Part shown: positions 48,274-61,248 of the stretch, in pieces | Numbering within the stretch: position 1 is the first letter of the stretch | How the letters are laid out: each line of letters opens with the position of its first letter | Assembly: GCF_947179165.1 (NCBI RefSeq) | Contig: NC_077245.1 | Span: 41,471,286-41,535,285 of the forward strand | Direction of reading: 5' to 3' | DNA length: 64,000 nucleotides | Source of the DNA: Solanum dulcamara | Taxonomy: Eukaryota; Streptophyta; Magnoliopsida; Solanales; Solanaceae | Made by a program: the position numbers and the translations under genes | The notes under the pieces: model-generated | Databases searched by the model: none | What the model saw: the letters and a program-made list of their open reading frames with translations, nothing else | What the model was told of the DNA's origin: nothing

Positions 48274-51200
48274 GTCACGACCCAACCCCGTAGGTCGTGA
48301 CTGGGGTCCGACCTGGACCCCCCCAACACATGTCTATCAGAAGTGGTTACATTGAACTGTAAATAAATAATATCATGTAATAAAGCCCTACTGGATGATA
48401 ACATTTTCGTAAACCTGTAGCCCTTTTCATTTGTATCACAACATGATAGGGCACGCAAGACGATAAGGATACCATAACATAATAACATATATCATATATC
48501 ATTTAGATCCAGCTGAATCAAAAAGACATACGCAACCCACATATACACGTCTGCAGACCTCTAAACATACAAATGACAACATATGGCGGGACAGGGCCCC
48601 TACCGTACCCCTGAATGGATAAAACATTTTTTATACATCAGTGGACAGTATCAAAAACTAGGCCCCGATACAATGGAGCCTCTTCCAGCTGAGCTACATG
48701 GAATCCTAAGCTGGCGGACTCCATAAATCTATATCTGTACCTACGGGCATAAACGCAACCCCTAGAGAAAGGGGGTCAGTACGACATATGTACTATGTAA
48801 AATGTAACATAATACACTGGATGTATATTCGAAATAGAGAAGCAGGGGAATAAATTATCAAATCGAATACATGTACCTATACTCTGTGAATCACAAAAGC
48901 ATGCATGCTCAATTTATACAATATAGACTGCCCTTTCAAGGGTCCGGTGAATCACATCTGTAGGACCATCATAGGCCCGGTGCCATCACCACCTTATTAC
49001 AACATATCATCATATATATACATACGTACTCGACCCTCTAGTGAGGGGCTTGGTGAATATGCAGTGAATTGTGCACGACAACGTACCCAGCCCGGGACTC
49101 GGTGAAAGAAGGTTACAGTATACACGAGTAGAGTCGTGAGTAACTATATGCAATTTAAATCATTATCAGAGACTTGACCAAATAAGAAAGTTAAGCTTTT
49201 GTTTGAGGACCCGAGTAACGGTGTAGTCATCTCAAGTGTCCTCTATATACCATTGTGGGTTGTCTCAAAATTAATCTCGGGGACCCTAGACATGTATTAA
49301 TGTAGGGACAAATCATTTATGGGATCAAAAACACTTAATCTCGTATAGTCTTTAAGACTTGGAGCCTGTACATTTGATCCCTCTTTAATAGATACAAGTT
49401 TCCAGGGAAATAATTCAACCACTATCAAAGTTCGATGTTCAAAAGTAAATAAGAAATATTTAAGAATGGAGTTACCCCGGAGTTTAGATTACTCTTAACT
49501 TACAGCTAAACAGAGACATGCCCAAGAGAAGAAAGAGAATAAGCTCTATGTAGTCTGTACTTTCTTTCAGATGACCTTCATACACATATTTCATATCCAG
49601 CCCATTATGGGGCTCGGTGAGCCATTATGGCACTCAAATTTAACTTTCGTACCAAATACATATCAAGAGAAGGGAAAGACAGTTTCCCATACACTACTCT
49701 TTAGCACGTAGAAGTCTTAACAGGCAATACTCAATCCTTGTAGGGGTGTCAAAACTTAACTATAGTTAGGGTATATGGGGCATACCTGGAGTTCTGGGAA
49801 TGGAATTATTCCCACATTCCTATACAATTCACTTAAGGCTAAGACTTGCCAAAAGGAAAGAAAGATAACTGTACGTGGGAGTTACCCTTTATCCTGCTCG
49901 CCTCGTCGTCTTCTGAACCTATTCAAAATGGAATTAATACGAATATCAACTACTCTTAGCTTTCCAGTATCTTAGGTTACACCTTAGTATTCATGGAATC
50001 TATTTCCTTAGTCGTTTCCTCGACTAGTTCTTTAGTTTGTTAAGGCGTTAACGAAAATTGGGCAGCACCTCCCCTATGATGTGCCCTATCCAAATTTACA
50101 ATTAGGTCGCTAAGACCTACAGCTAACCAACAAAAACAACCTGCAACAATTCACATCGACAATATACAACATAAACTCCAAACGACTTGTTCCAAAAATA
50201 CGATATCAAAATAGGGTTTCTAATTTCCATTTAGCAAAACCTTTAACCGTATGAAGCGGGGGTCATATGGCTGAAAACAGAAGCTGCCCCACCTCATTTA
50301 GAACCTATTTAGACCCTGCAATCACAAGACCCACTCCTGCAGAAGCACCTCACAAGAACAACACTTCATTTTGACAACAATTCAACTGTAGCGACTTTAA
50401 TTTAGTTTGCTCCAAACGTCAAGGGTTCCAATGATATTTACACACTTCCAGCCACCTATAGGGCGTGTAACATGCTACATAAAACACCATAAAGCTCAAA
50501 TTCAAAGGAGAAGCCTTACCTTACCCGAAATTGGCCAAAACTAGCCAAATCGCAACTCGGAACTTCTTCAAACGCGCTGAAATTGAGCGGGCTGTTTGTG
50601 TTACTTCTTCACTGCCCCAAATTGAACTTTTAATTTATTAAAAACCATTATACAGCTGAGAGAAACTTAAAATAATTAATTCACGGAACGAAACCCGGAG
50701 GCTTACCTCCAATAGCCAAACCCGTAGCCCCTCCTCTCTTGCCTCTAACGTTTTCCCTCTTCTTTTTCTTCCAAATTTCCAATTGTAAAGCTGAAGTTTT
50801 GGTTCCGTAAACATCGTAAAATACATATATACATATCCACATGGTTGAGGAACACCGTAGATAATTAATTCACAGAGGAAAGTTGGAAAACTTACCTTAA
50901 ACTTCTTCAACCATGGCTGCCCCTTGTTCTCACGTTTTCTCTCTATTCTTCTGGACTGATTTTTGGATAATGAACAAAAGACTAGTCACATAATACATAT
51001 ATATATGAGGTGTCATGTGTCATCCCCTAAGGGTGACACGTGTCAGGCCCTTATTGGGCTACCTCAACCATGCGGCCAATGGGGTGCTGCCACGTGGCAG
51101 TGGGGTCCACCTCCCCCAAGCAGGTGGGTCACCTACTAGACTCGAAGTAGGTGGGTCACTTGCCTGCTTGAGGCGCTGCCACGTGACACCCTCCTAGGCT

Positions 51201-51543
51201 GCCATGTGTCCAATTTTTCGCCTCCCTCGTGGGTTCGTAATCTCGTCTTATTTTAAAAGCCTATGTAATCCATGCTACGCAAGCTTGGTACGTAGTCCAA
51301 TAGCTTAAGTATGTAAGACTTCCAAGTTGGTAGCTTACGTAGGTAAATCGAGTCCTACGACTCATTACTTGGCCTCCAATTCCTTCCGGATTCTTATGAC
51401 TTCATCTCCAACCTTCTCTAATATGGGGTATCACATTCTCCCTTCCTCAGAGTCGTTCAATAGGGTCGTAACTTAAGTGGCTCACATACTAGCTTCTAAG
51501 TAACTTAAGGAACCTTCCGAGTTCAAAGATGTGGGGTGTAACA
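48274..51543 (-). repeat. LTR L11 (-), 3' LTR of element F
   Basis: TGTCACGACCC at 48274 to GGGGTGTAACA at 51543, 3270 bp, directly followed by the reverse-complement polypurine tract. The hairpin pair is at about 48765-48800, with the second stem weakened (CCCTAGAGAAAGGGGG). The duplicated leader block lies at about 50680-50930 and the G-box promoter at about 51010-51210. Confidence 0.87.
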
Positions 51544-51689
51544 TCCTTCCCCCCTTTAGAACATTCGTCCCCGAATGTTAAATGCAACTTCCTTTAAGAC
51601 TTTATATAGATTATAGAGGGGTTCCTTTCCTTTATGCTATCACATACATTTCCACCTATATTATTAACAAACGAGTGGACGAGAGTTGG

Positions 51690-52640
51690 AGTTACTTGTA
51701 GACATCGGTTACAAGTGCGAATACTTGTGTTCCATGTTCTCTTTAGTTTCCCCGGTCACCCTCTTTCTGGTTTAGGTTTTTTTTTCACAGTATCTTATCG
51801 GAAGGCACGTCTTTAGTCTACAATCTTCCAGTTTGCCGATCTAAGAGGGCGATAGGTTTTTCCTCACGGTATTTCATCTATGGAAAATATCCTGGGTGAC
51901 TCGTCAGTACCCTTGTAAAGCATTCTTACCTGATGGGCTGGGCGTATAGTTTACAAATGAGGTGGTAAGCTCAACTTACCCGCCACGTTTCCCACCTTAC
52001 GAGTAACTTGATACCGTCTAATATATTTTGGGTTAAGTTCCCTTTTTTGGGTTACTCCGTTATGAATATCCAATCATCAATTTGAACTCTGAATGTCGAG
52101 GTCGATTATCTATATATCGTTTCTGCCAATTATGGGTCGTTAGTCAATAGCTTGCTTAATCATGTCGGGGCCTTTTTAGCTTAGTTTTTCTAACATCGAC
52201 CCATCTAATAGGGGACTTACACGTCATGCTCTACCAATCTTGTACGGGGCCATTTGGATACAGGAGTAGTAGTTATTATTATAGGCAACTTGATAAGTGA
52301 TAGATAATCATCCCAACTATTTTTGAAGTTAACAAAACCAACTCATGACATATCTTCTAGCGTCTGATAGTTTGCTCAGTCTGTTCAGCACCCGAAGGAA
52401 AATACGGTACAAAGACCGGTCTGTGCTCCCAATCTCTTCTTGGACTGATCTCTAGACGTTAATCATAATTAAAGTCCCTCTATCTGAGATATTAATTGGG
52501 AAAACCTCACGGAACCTTACCATTCTCCATGTTCTATAACTTCCCCTAATTTCAGCAGCATAGGTGCTCTTGATTGGAAGCAAATGGGCTGATTCATTAG
52601 CCTACTCACAATAACCCATATAGCACCCTACTCTTACAGA
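51690..52640 (-). pseudogene. Integrase/chromodomain scar in element F
   Basis: Reverse-complement traces of the same pol C-terminus as in E and G: chromodomain end near 51700-51760, LDRQ-like block near 51830, VSMLRK-like block near 51900-51940, and the TKSTHFLP-equivalent segment near 52580-52600. Stops and frameshifts throughout. Confidence 0.75.
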
Positions 52641-53330
52641 GTATACAATAGGTGTGTAATGACATTGATAAATTGGGAATCGTTAGCCTTGTATAGTCCT
52701 TTTCGGCTCTTTCCAGAACTTTAACTGACATTCTATCTTTTGGGTTCTGCTTTTCAATCCTTAAGGTAAGCTACTGAATAATGCTGCAGCCCCCCTGGTG
52801 TAATGGCTCTCATAGTTGTTCTATGCTTTATCTAACATGATCTGGTATAATTCTGACGGAATTTTGGCGTATATACTCGTCATCCTATAGTAACCAGCAA
52901 GTTTTTCCAATTTCGTTTAAACTCTTTCACCACTTTCCTTACCCCCACTTGTAACCTTCTAGACACATTATCCTATGTCACTCTTTACCTTTACAAGATT
53001 ATGAGAGGGTACAAGAAATATCCTAGTGCTATCTCGTTAGTTCTCATGTCTTACCTTGCCTTTCTCTCTCTTATAGTACATTCGATGTTGGGGTAGGTCT
53101 TTGGTCCAATCGTGGCCATGTCTTACCTTACTCGTAGTACTAATTCCATCTCGGTAGTATGGCTTAACCTACTTTCACATTTCTCGGTAGTTGATTGTTT
53201 CGTCAGTTAGCAATTAGCTAATCCTTCTTATTTTGCTTAAGCCCTTGTTACAATTGCCTTAACATAACGTATAGTATTCCAGGAACATAATCTCATGTCG
53301 TTCCTCCACCGCTAGTTCCGATTATTCCAT

Positions 53331-53449
53331 CTCGTGTGATCATAACAGCACTAACACATTAAGTTCCATCAGAATTTTGAAGTTAAGTGTGCTGGGGTGA
53401 TAGTAATACTGGGATGGGTGACCTCCCTAGGAAGTTTTCGTGTCGCGTT
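53331..53449 (+). pseudogene. 5S rRNA-derived sequence in element F (antisense to the element)
   Basis: The plus strand reads GTGATCATAACAGCACTAAC, then AGTTCCATCAGAATTTTGAA, then GTTAAGTGTGCTGGGGTGAT, then ACTGGGATGGGTGACCTCCC and AAGTTTTCGTGT. It spans nearly all of plant 5S rRNA with the box C core intact. It is orthologous in position to the E and G copies. Confidence 0.9.
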
Positions 53450-55525
53450 TCATTGTAATCCTTTCCATAATATGTGGGGCACTCAACTAAGATCCAGATT
53501 TACCTTAGCGTTGTCTCGCGAGTCTTTATGTTTTGCCCTGTCCTTTCGTCTGTTATATTGCATCCAGTATCAGCGTAGATCTTTAGCTCCACAATTCTTT
53601 ATTTACTTTGTGTTCTCCTCATTTTCTAGCACATGAGGCTTTCTATTCCTTTTTCTTTGATTATTTATCTATCGCAACATCATTTGCGACTAACTCTATA
53701 ACCAACATTTTGGCTTTTGGTGTAGCATGCTGTCATTATCCTTTGTAATGTCTCTTAAGGTTGTTGATATCCTTTCATGGTTACACTCTTTTGTTTTTAT
53801 CCGCAGCTGCCTTCTAGTGTTATGTCAGTCAGGGTCTCGTCAAAAACTTCTTAATGCTGCCTTATGTAGCATTCTGTCTTCCATTCAATTATTGGTAGCT
53901 TCCAGACCTTTCTAACTTGGTTCGGCAAGATATCTTGTTGATGTTTAGACGTCCATCTTAAATATATTCCCATATCGACTGCCTTTATCTTACTTTTTCC
54001 ATTTTCTCATTAACTTCCCCCCTTTAGAAAGTACTCATACTTTCCTTTGTTTGTACTTGTAGTCGTTCCAATTCCAATTAGGCAGTGCTAATATTCCAAC
54101 AATAAGGTTTTCTTGGAGTAGTGGCTTTATCCTAACCTATATCCTGTGCTTCTTGCAGTGAATAGGAGTTGCGTCATTTATTCCTTAAGTTTGCCATCCT
54201 CGTCCCTTAAGGGTTCCACCATTTTCGAGGCGACGTTGTGTACACGTGTCATTTTTTTTATATCATAAGCCCCATGCTCTTACTGCGTTCTCAACGCAGG
54301 CCTTTAACAATGACAATGCGTACTAAGTGCGTCTTACTAGTGGTTCCACTTTGTCCCTGCATACTCATATCACACTGTTCAATTCATACTTACATATCCC
54401 CTTTTTAATTCGTATTCGTATTAAGTCCCTGACATCTCCTTCAGATGCTTCCGTTAGGGGTTCTTTTCCCAATTAGTCGGTGGAGAACTATAAACTGTTA
54501 TCACAAATCATTGTTCAACCATTGTTGAAAGAACCCAGAATCTCTGAAACATCACAGTACTCATTTTAATACTTGACCCTCCTGGTCTCATTTCGAGTTT
54601 ATCTTCGAGTTACGAATAACTCGTCTAATTTACAATAGGAGTTGAGGGCTTGGTATTTTTTTCCAAAAAGAGTGAAACTCGTTCGCGGGACATCTTATCA
54701 TTCACCCTGGGCCCTCTGTTTATATTCCTACAATACAAATACGACTAGAAATACCGTGTTTTGAACTTTACTACTTAAATAAGCTTCTGTTCTTCTTAAA
54801 CAAATTTTCCCAAGTAAAGAGGGTGTCCCTTATCGACGACCTGAAGAGGACCTCCTACAACTTTAATTTGAACACAATAGGGGTACTTGGTATCAACTTT
54901 TCAGACATCTCAAAATTTATGTTTTATTTCCTTTTCCCCGTTCTGAGAAAGTTTTGACAGAGTTTCCTCTAAACTTCTTACTATCCCAAAACCTGCACGC
55001 AGAAAATACCAACAATGCCTCATAGGGCCAACATATATATATATATACATATCATATCACAGCCGCACAGGGCTTTCAATGTCATCTCATATCGCAGCCA
55101 CACAAGGCTTTCAACGTCAACAATAATATAAAAACACTGGACTTACCTCATATGTCCAACTTCAAACTACATCTGTTGCACTTTCTGTCTGCTTTCCTTT
55201 CAAGTTTCAACTTTACATTTCAATAGTACTTCTACTTCAATATCTTACCCGACGGATATCTTTCGTGGCTTTACTTTACTTACCCGCATGCTTCATAACT
55301 TTCCATGTCGTCAATTACTTCCTTTTGTTGGTGTCGTCCTTCTGTTAAGATCCAAGGTTAGTATAAAGAATTTTCCTATGACTCGGATCTAAAGCACGAT
55401 CTCAGATGTAGAAGAAAGGTAATACCCTAAATGTCCTGTAGCTTCCTATTTATAGATGTGGCGCGTAACACATCGATAACTAAGACTCTACTAGACATGG
55501 TCTGCAGACAATCCAAGGACGAACT

Positions 55526-55537
55526 GCTCTAATACCA
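55526..55537 (-). other. Primer-binding site of element F
   Basis: The minus strand reads TGGTATTAGAGC, one transition from TGGTATCAGAGC, four bases from the L12 terminus. Confidence 0.85.
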
Positions 55538-55541
55538 CTTC

Positions 55542-58065
55542 TATCATGACCCAACCCCATAGGCCGCGATTGGGGTCCGACCTGGACCCTGTACATATGT
55601 CTATCAGCTATGGTCACGTTGAACTGTAAATAAACAATATCATGTAATAAAGCCCTACTAGGTAATAACATTTTCGTAAACCTGTAGCCCTTTTCGTTTG
55701 TATCACAACATGATAGGGCACGCAAGCCGACAAGTCTGCCATAACATAATAACATATATCATATATCATATAGACCCAGCTGAATCAAACTGACATACGC
55801 AACCCACATATACATGTCTGCAGACTTCTAAACATACATATGACAATATATGGCGGGACAGGGCCCCCGCCGTACCCCTGAATCGATAAAACAATTTTTA
55901 TACTTCAGTGGATAGTATCAAAAACTAGGCCCCGATACAATAGAGCCTCTTCCAGCTGAGCTGCATGGAATCCTAAGCTGACGGACTCCCAAAATCTGTA
56001 TCCGTACCTGCAGGCATGAACGCAACCCCCCGAAAAAGGGGGTCAGTACGACATATGTACTGAGTATGTAAAATATAACATAATACACTAGATGTATATT
56101 CGAAATAGAGAAGCAGGGGAACAAATTATCAAATCGAAGACATGTACCTGTACTCTGTGAATCACAAAAGCATGCATGCTCAATTTATACAATATAGACT
56201 GCCCTTTTAAGGGTCCGGTGAATCACATCTGTAGGACCATCATAGGCCCGGTGCCATCACCACCTTACTACAATATATCATCATGTATATACATACGTAC
56301 CTGACCCTCTAGTGAGGGGCTTGGTGAACAATGCAGTGAATTGTGCACGACAACCTACCCGGACCGGGACTCGGTGAAAGATGTGTTACTGTATACACGA
56401 ATAGAGTCGTGAGTAACTATATGCAATTTAAATCATTATCAGAGACTCGACCAAATAAGAAAGTTAAACTTTTGTTTGAGGACCCGAGTAACAGTGTAGT
56501 CATCTCGAGTGTCCTCTAAATACCATTATGGGTTGTCTTAAAATTAATCTCGGGGACCCTAGACATGTATTAACATAGGGCCAAAGAATTTATGGGATCA
56601 AAAACATTTAATCTCGTATAGTCTTTAAGACTTGGAGCCCGTACATTTGGTCCCTCTTTAATATATACAAGTTTCCAGGGAAATAATTCAACCACTAACA
56701 AAGTTCGATGTTCAAAAGTAAATAAGAAATATTTAAGAATGGAGTTACCCCGGAGTTTAGATTACACTTAACTTATAGCTAAACAGAGACATGCCCAAGA
56801 GAAGAAAGAGAATAAGCTATATGTAGTCAGTACTTTCTTTCAGATGACCTTCATACACATATTTCATATCCGGCCCATTATGGGGCTCAGTGAGCCATTA
56901 TGGCACTCAAATTTCACTTTCGTACCAAATACATATCAAGAGAAGGGAAAGACAGTTTCCCATACACTACTCTTTAGCACGTAGAAGTCTTAACAGGCAA
57001 TACTCAATCCTTGCAGGGGTCTCAACACTTAACTGTAGTTAGGGATTATGGGGCGTACCTGGAGTTCTGGGAATGGAATTATTCCCACATTCCACATACA
57101 ATTCATTTAAGGCTAAGACTTTCCAAAAGGAATGAAAGATAACTGTACGTGCTTATACCAAAACATGCCACGAGAAAGCTTTACATACCTCTTGGGAGTT
57201 ACCCTTTATCCTGTTCGCCTCGTCGTCTTATGAACCTATTCAAAATGAAATTAATAAGAATATCAACTACTCTTAGCTTTCCAGTATCTTAGGTTACACC
57301 TTAGTATTCATGGAATCTATTTCCTTAGTCGTTTCCTCGACTATTTCTTTAGTTTGTTAAGGTGTTAACGAAAATTGGACAGCACCTCCCCTATGATGTG
57401 CCCTATCCAAATTTCCAATTAGGTCCCTAAGACCTACAACAGCCTTTCTCCTTTCTCTTCTTCACGTTTTTCTTCTAAGTTCTTGGATGATTTTTGGATA
57501 TGTAATGAAGTACATAGTCATAATACACACATATATAGGTTGGCTTAGGAGGTGACACGTGTCATCCTCTAAGGGTGACACGTGTCCAACCCTTATTGGA
57601 CCACCTAACTATGCAACCACTTAGGGGCTACCACATGGCAGTGGGGTCCACCCCCACCCCCAAGCAGGCAGGTGGGTCACCTCCTTGCTTGAGGTGCTAC
57701 CACGTGTCACTCTCTTATTGGCTTCCTCGTTTCATCTTGTTCCCTTCCCCATGGGTTCGTAGTCTCATCCAATTTTAAGAGCCTACGTAATCCATGCTAT
57801 GCAAGTTTAGTATGTCCTTAAGTAGCTCAAGTGTATACGACTTCTAAATTAGTAGCTTACGTAGGTAAATTAAGTCCTACGACTCATTTATTGGCCTCCA
57901 ATTCCATCTGGATTCTTATGACTCTATTTCCAACCTTCTCTACATAGGGTATCATATTCTCCCCTCCTTAGAGTCATTTGATAGTGTCGTAACGTATCCG
58001 GCTCAAATGATAATGTCTAAGGAACTTATGAAACATTCCGAGTTTTAAAATCATGGGGTGTAACA
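55542..58065 (-). repeat. LTR L12 (-), 5' LTR of element F, internally deleted
   Basis: Starts TATCATGACCC beside the primer site and ends GGGGTGTAACA at 58065. It is about 0.75 kb shorter than L11 because the sequence jumps near 57437 from the GACCTACAAC region straight to the CTTCACGTTTTTC leader region. The hairpin pair is at about 56020-56065 and the G-box promoter at about 57550-57730. Confidence 0.83.
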
Positions 58066-59337
58066 TAAACAAAGGGCTTAGGGTGAATGATAAGATATCC
58101 CGCGAACGAGTTTCACTCTTTTTGGAAAAAAATACCAAGCCCTCAACTCCTATTGTAAATTAGACGAGTTGTTCGTAACTCGAAGATAAACTCGGAATGA
58201 GACCAGGAGGGTCAAGTATTAAAATGAGTACTGTGATGTTTCAGAGATTCTGGGTTCTTTCAACAATGGTTGAATAATGATTTGTGATAACAGTTTATAG
58301 TTCTCCACCGACTAATTGGGAAAAGAACTCCTAACGGAAGCATCTCAAGGAGATGTCAGGGACTGAATACGAATACGAATTAAAAAGGGGATATGTAAGT
58401 ATGAATTGAACAGTGTGATACGAGTATGCAGGGACAAAGTGGAACCACTAGTAAGACGCACTTAGTACGCATTGACTATGTTAAAGGCCTGCATTGAGAA
58501 CGCAGTAAGAGCATGGGGCTTAAGATATAAAAAAATAACGTGTGTACACAACGTAGCCCAAAAAATGGTGGAACCCTTAAGGGACGAAGATGGCAAACTT
58601 AAGGAATAAATGGCACAACTCCTATTCGCCCCAACAAGCACAGGATATAGGTTAGGATAAAGCTACTACTCCAAGAAAACCTTATCGTCGGAATATTAGC
58701 ACTGCCTAATTGGAATTGGAACGACTACAAGTACAAACAAAGGAAAGTATGAGTACCCTCTAAAGGGGGGAAGTTAATGAGAAAATGGCAAAAGTAAGAT
58801 GAAGGCAATCGATATGGGAATATATTTAAGAGGGACATCTAAACATCAACAAGATATCTTGCCGAACTAAGTTAGAAAGGTCTGGAAGCTACCAATAATT
58901 CGATGGAAGCCAGAATGCTACATAAGGCAGCGTTAAGAAGTTTTTGATGAGACCCTGACTGACATAACACTAGAAGGCAGCTGCGGATAAAAACAAAAGA
59001 GTGTAACCATGAAAGGATATCAACAACCTTAAGAGACATTACAAAGGATAATGACAGCATGCTACACCAAAAGCCAAAATGTTGGTTATAGAGTTAGTCG
59101 CAAATGATGTTGCGATAGATAAATAATCAAAGAAAAAGGAATAGAAAGCCTCCTGTGGTAGAAAATGAGGAGAACACAAAGTAAATAAAGGATCGTGGAG
59201 CTAAAGATCTACGACGATACTGGATGCGAGATAACAGACGAAAGGACAGGGCAAAACATAAAGACTCGCGAGACAACGCTAAGGTAAATCTGGAGCTGAG
59301 TTGAGTGCCCCACACATTATGGCAAGGATTACAATGA

Positions 59338-59456
59338 AACGCGACATGAAGACTTCCCAGGGAGGTCACCCATCCCATTATTACTCTCACTCCAGCACGC
59401 TTAACTTTAAAATTCTGATGGAACTTAATGTGTTAATGCTGGTATGATCACACGAG
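59338..59456 (-). pseudogene. 5S rRNA-derived sequence in element G (antisense)
   Basis: The minus strand reads GTGATCATACCAGCATTAAC, then CATCAGAATTTTAAAGTTAA, then GCGTGCTGGAGTGAGAGTAA, then TGGGATGGGTGACCTCCCTG. Relative to the F copy I count about ten differences over 113 bp, and some G bases are closer to true 5S (GCGTGC, GAGAGTA). Same position and orientation within the element as in E and F. Confidence 0.9.
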
Positions 59457-60149
59457 ATGGAAGAATCGGAACTAGCGGTGGAGGAACGATATGAGATTAT
59501 GTTCCTGGAATACTATACGTTACGTTAAGGCAATTGTAACAAGGGATTAAGCAAAATAAGAAGGATTAGCTAATTGCTAACTGACGACACAATCAACTAC
59601 TGAGAAATGCGAAAGTAGGTTAAGCCAGACTACCGAGATGGAATTAGTACTATGAGTAAGGTAAGACATGGCCACGATTGGACCAAAGACCTACCCCAAC
59701 ATCGAATGTAGTATAAGAGAGAGAAAGGCAAGGTAAGACATGAGAACTAACGAGATAGCACTGGGATATTTCTTGTACCCTCTCATAATCTTGTAACAGT
59801 AAAGAGTGACACTGGATAATGTGTCTAGAAGGTTACAAGTGGGGGTAAGGAAAGTGGTGAAAGAGTTTAAACGAAACTGGCAGAACTAGCTGGTTACTAC
59901 AGGATGACGAGTATATACGCCAAAATTCCGTCAGAATTATACCAGATCATGTTAGATAAAGCACAGAACAACTATGAGAGCCATTACACGAGGGGGGCTG
60001 CAGCATTATTCAGTAGCTAACCCTAAGGATTGAAAAGTAGAATCCAAAAGATAGAATGTCAGTTAAAGTTCTGGAAAGAGCCGAAAAGGACTATACGAGG
60101 CTAACGATTCCCAATTTATCAATGTCATTACACACCCATTTTATACTCA

Positions 60150-61085
60150 GTAAGTGTAGGGTGCTATATGGGTTATTGTGAGTAGGCTAATGAATCAGCC
60201 CATTTGCTTCCAATCAAGAGCACCTATGCTACTGAAATTAGGGGAAGTTATAGAACATGGAGAATGGTAAGGTTCCGTGAGGTTTTCCCAGTTAATATCT
60301 CAGATAGAGGGACTTTAATTATGATTAACGTCTAGAGATCAGTCCAACAAGAGATTGGGAGCACAGATCGGTCTTCGTACTGCATTTTCCTTCGAGCTGC
60401 TGAACAGACTGAGCAAACTATCAGACGCTAGAAGATATGTCATAAGCTTGTTTTGTTAACTTCAAAAATAGTTGGGATGATTATCTATCACTTATAAAGT
60501 TGCCTATAATAATAACTACTACTCCCGTATCCCAATGGCCCCGTACAAGATTAGTAGAGCAAGACGTGTAAGTCCCCTATTAGATGGGTCGATGTTAGAA
60601 AAACTAAGCTAAAAAGGCCCCGACATGATTAACCAAGCTATTGACTAACGACCCAGAATCGGCAGAAATGATATATAGATAATCGACCTCGACATTCAGA
60701 GTTCAAATTGATGATTGGATGTTCATAACGGAGTCACCCAAAAAAGGGAACTTAACCCAAAATATATTAGACGGTATCAAGTTACTCATAAGGTGGGCAA
60801 CGTGGCGGGTAAGTTGAGCTTACCACCCCATTTGGAAACTATACGCCCAGCCTATCAGGTAAGAATGGTTTGCAAGGGTACTGACGAGTCACCCAGGGTA
60901 ATTCCATAAATGAAATATCGTGAGGAAAAACCTATCGCCCTCTTATATCGGCAAACTGGAAGATTGTAGACTAAAGACGTGCCTTCCGATAAGATACGGT
61001 GAAAAAAAAACCAAAACCAGAAAGAGGGTGATCGGGGAAACAAAAGAGAACATGGAACACAAGTATTCACACTTGTAACCGATGT
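60150..61085 (+). pseudogene. Integrase/chromodomain scar in element G
   Basis: The plus-strand frame 60715-60909 includes RELNPKYIRRYQVTHKVGNV and LPPHLETIRPAYQVRMVCKG, the integrase C-terminal segment before the chromodomain. The core remnant near 60180-60240 and the chromodomain end near 61020-61080 are out of frame. It is a relic of the same origin as in E and F. Confidence 0.82.
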
Positions 61086-61207
61086 CTACAGGTAACTCCA
61101 ACTCTCGAGCACTCGTATGTTAATAATATAGGTGGAAATGTATGTGATAGCATAAAGGAAAGGAACCCCTCTATAATCTATATAAAGTCTTAAAGGAAGT
61201 TGCCTTT

Positions 61208-61242
61208 AACATTCGGGAATGAATGTTCTAAAGGGGGAAGAA
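61208..61242 (+). promoter_or_regulatory. Stem-loop and polypurine tract of element G
   Basis: AACATTCG-GGAA-TGAATGTT (61208-61227; one pair G-U in RNA), then CTAAAGGGGGAAGAA. Only six bases of the 3' LTR (TGTTAC, 61243-61248) follow before L13. Confidence 0.82.
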
Positions 61243-61248
61243 TGTTAC

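Larger units (their letters stand above)
51544..55541 (-). mobile_element. Internal region of element F (-)
   Basis: 3998 bp. From left: polypurine tract (51544-51559), stem-loop (51560-51579), integrase/chromodomain scar (about 51690-52640), non-coding sequence, a 5S-derived block (53331-53449), long non-coding part, the primer-proximal repeats (about 55060-55115), and the primer site 55526-55537 (GCTCTAATACCA, one change). No gag or RT. About 3.18 kb (51544-54721) is colinear with element G. Confidence 0.83.
58066..61242 (+). mobile_element. Internal region of element G (+), 5' part missing
   Basis: 3177 bp of interior running from TAAACAAAGGGCT to the polypurine tract. It is the reverse complement of F at 51544-54721, with coordinate sums staying at about 112787, so there are almost no indels. 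It includes the 5S block (59338-59456), the integrase/chromodomain scar (60150-61085), the stem-loop (61208-61227) and CTAAAGGGGGAAGAA. The primer-proximal third and 5' LTR are absent; L12 adjoins its left end. Confidence 0.85.
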
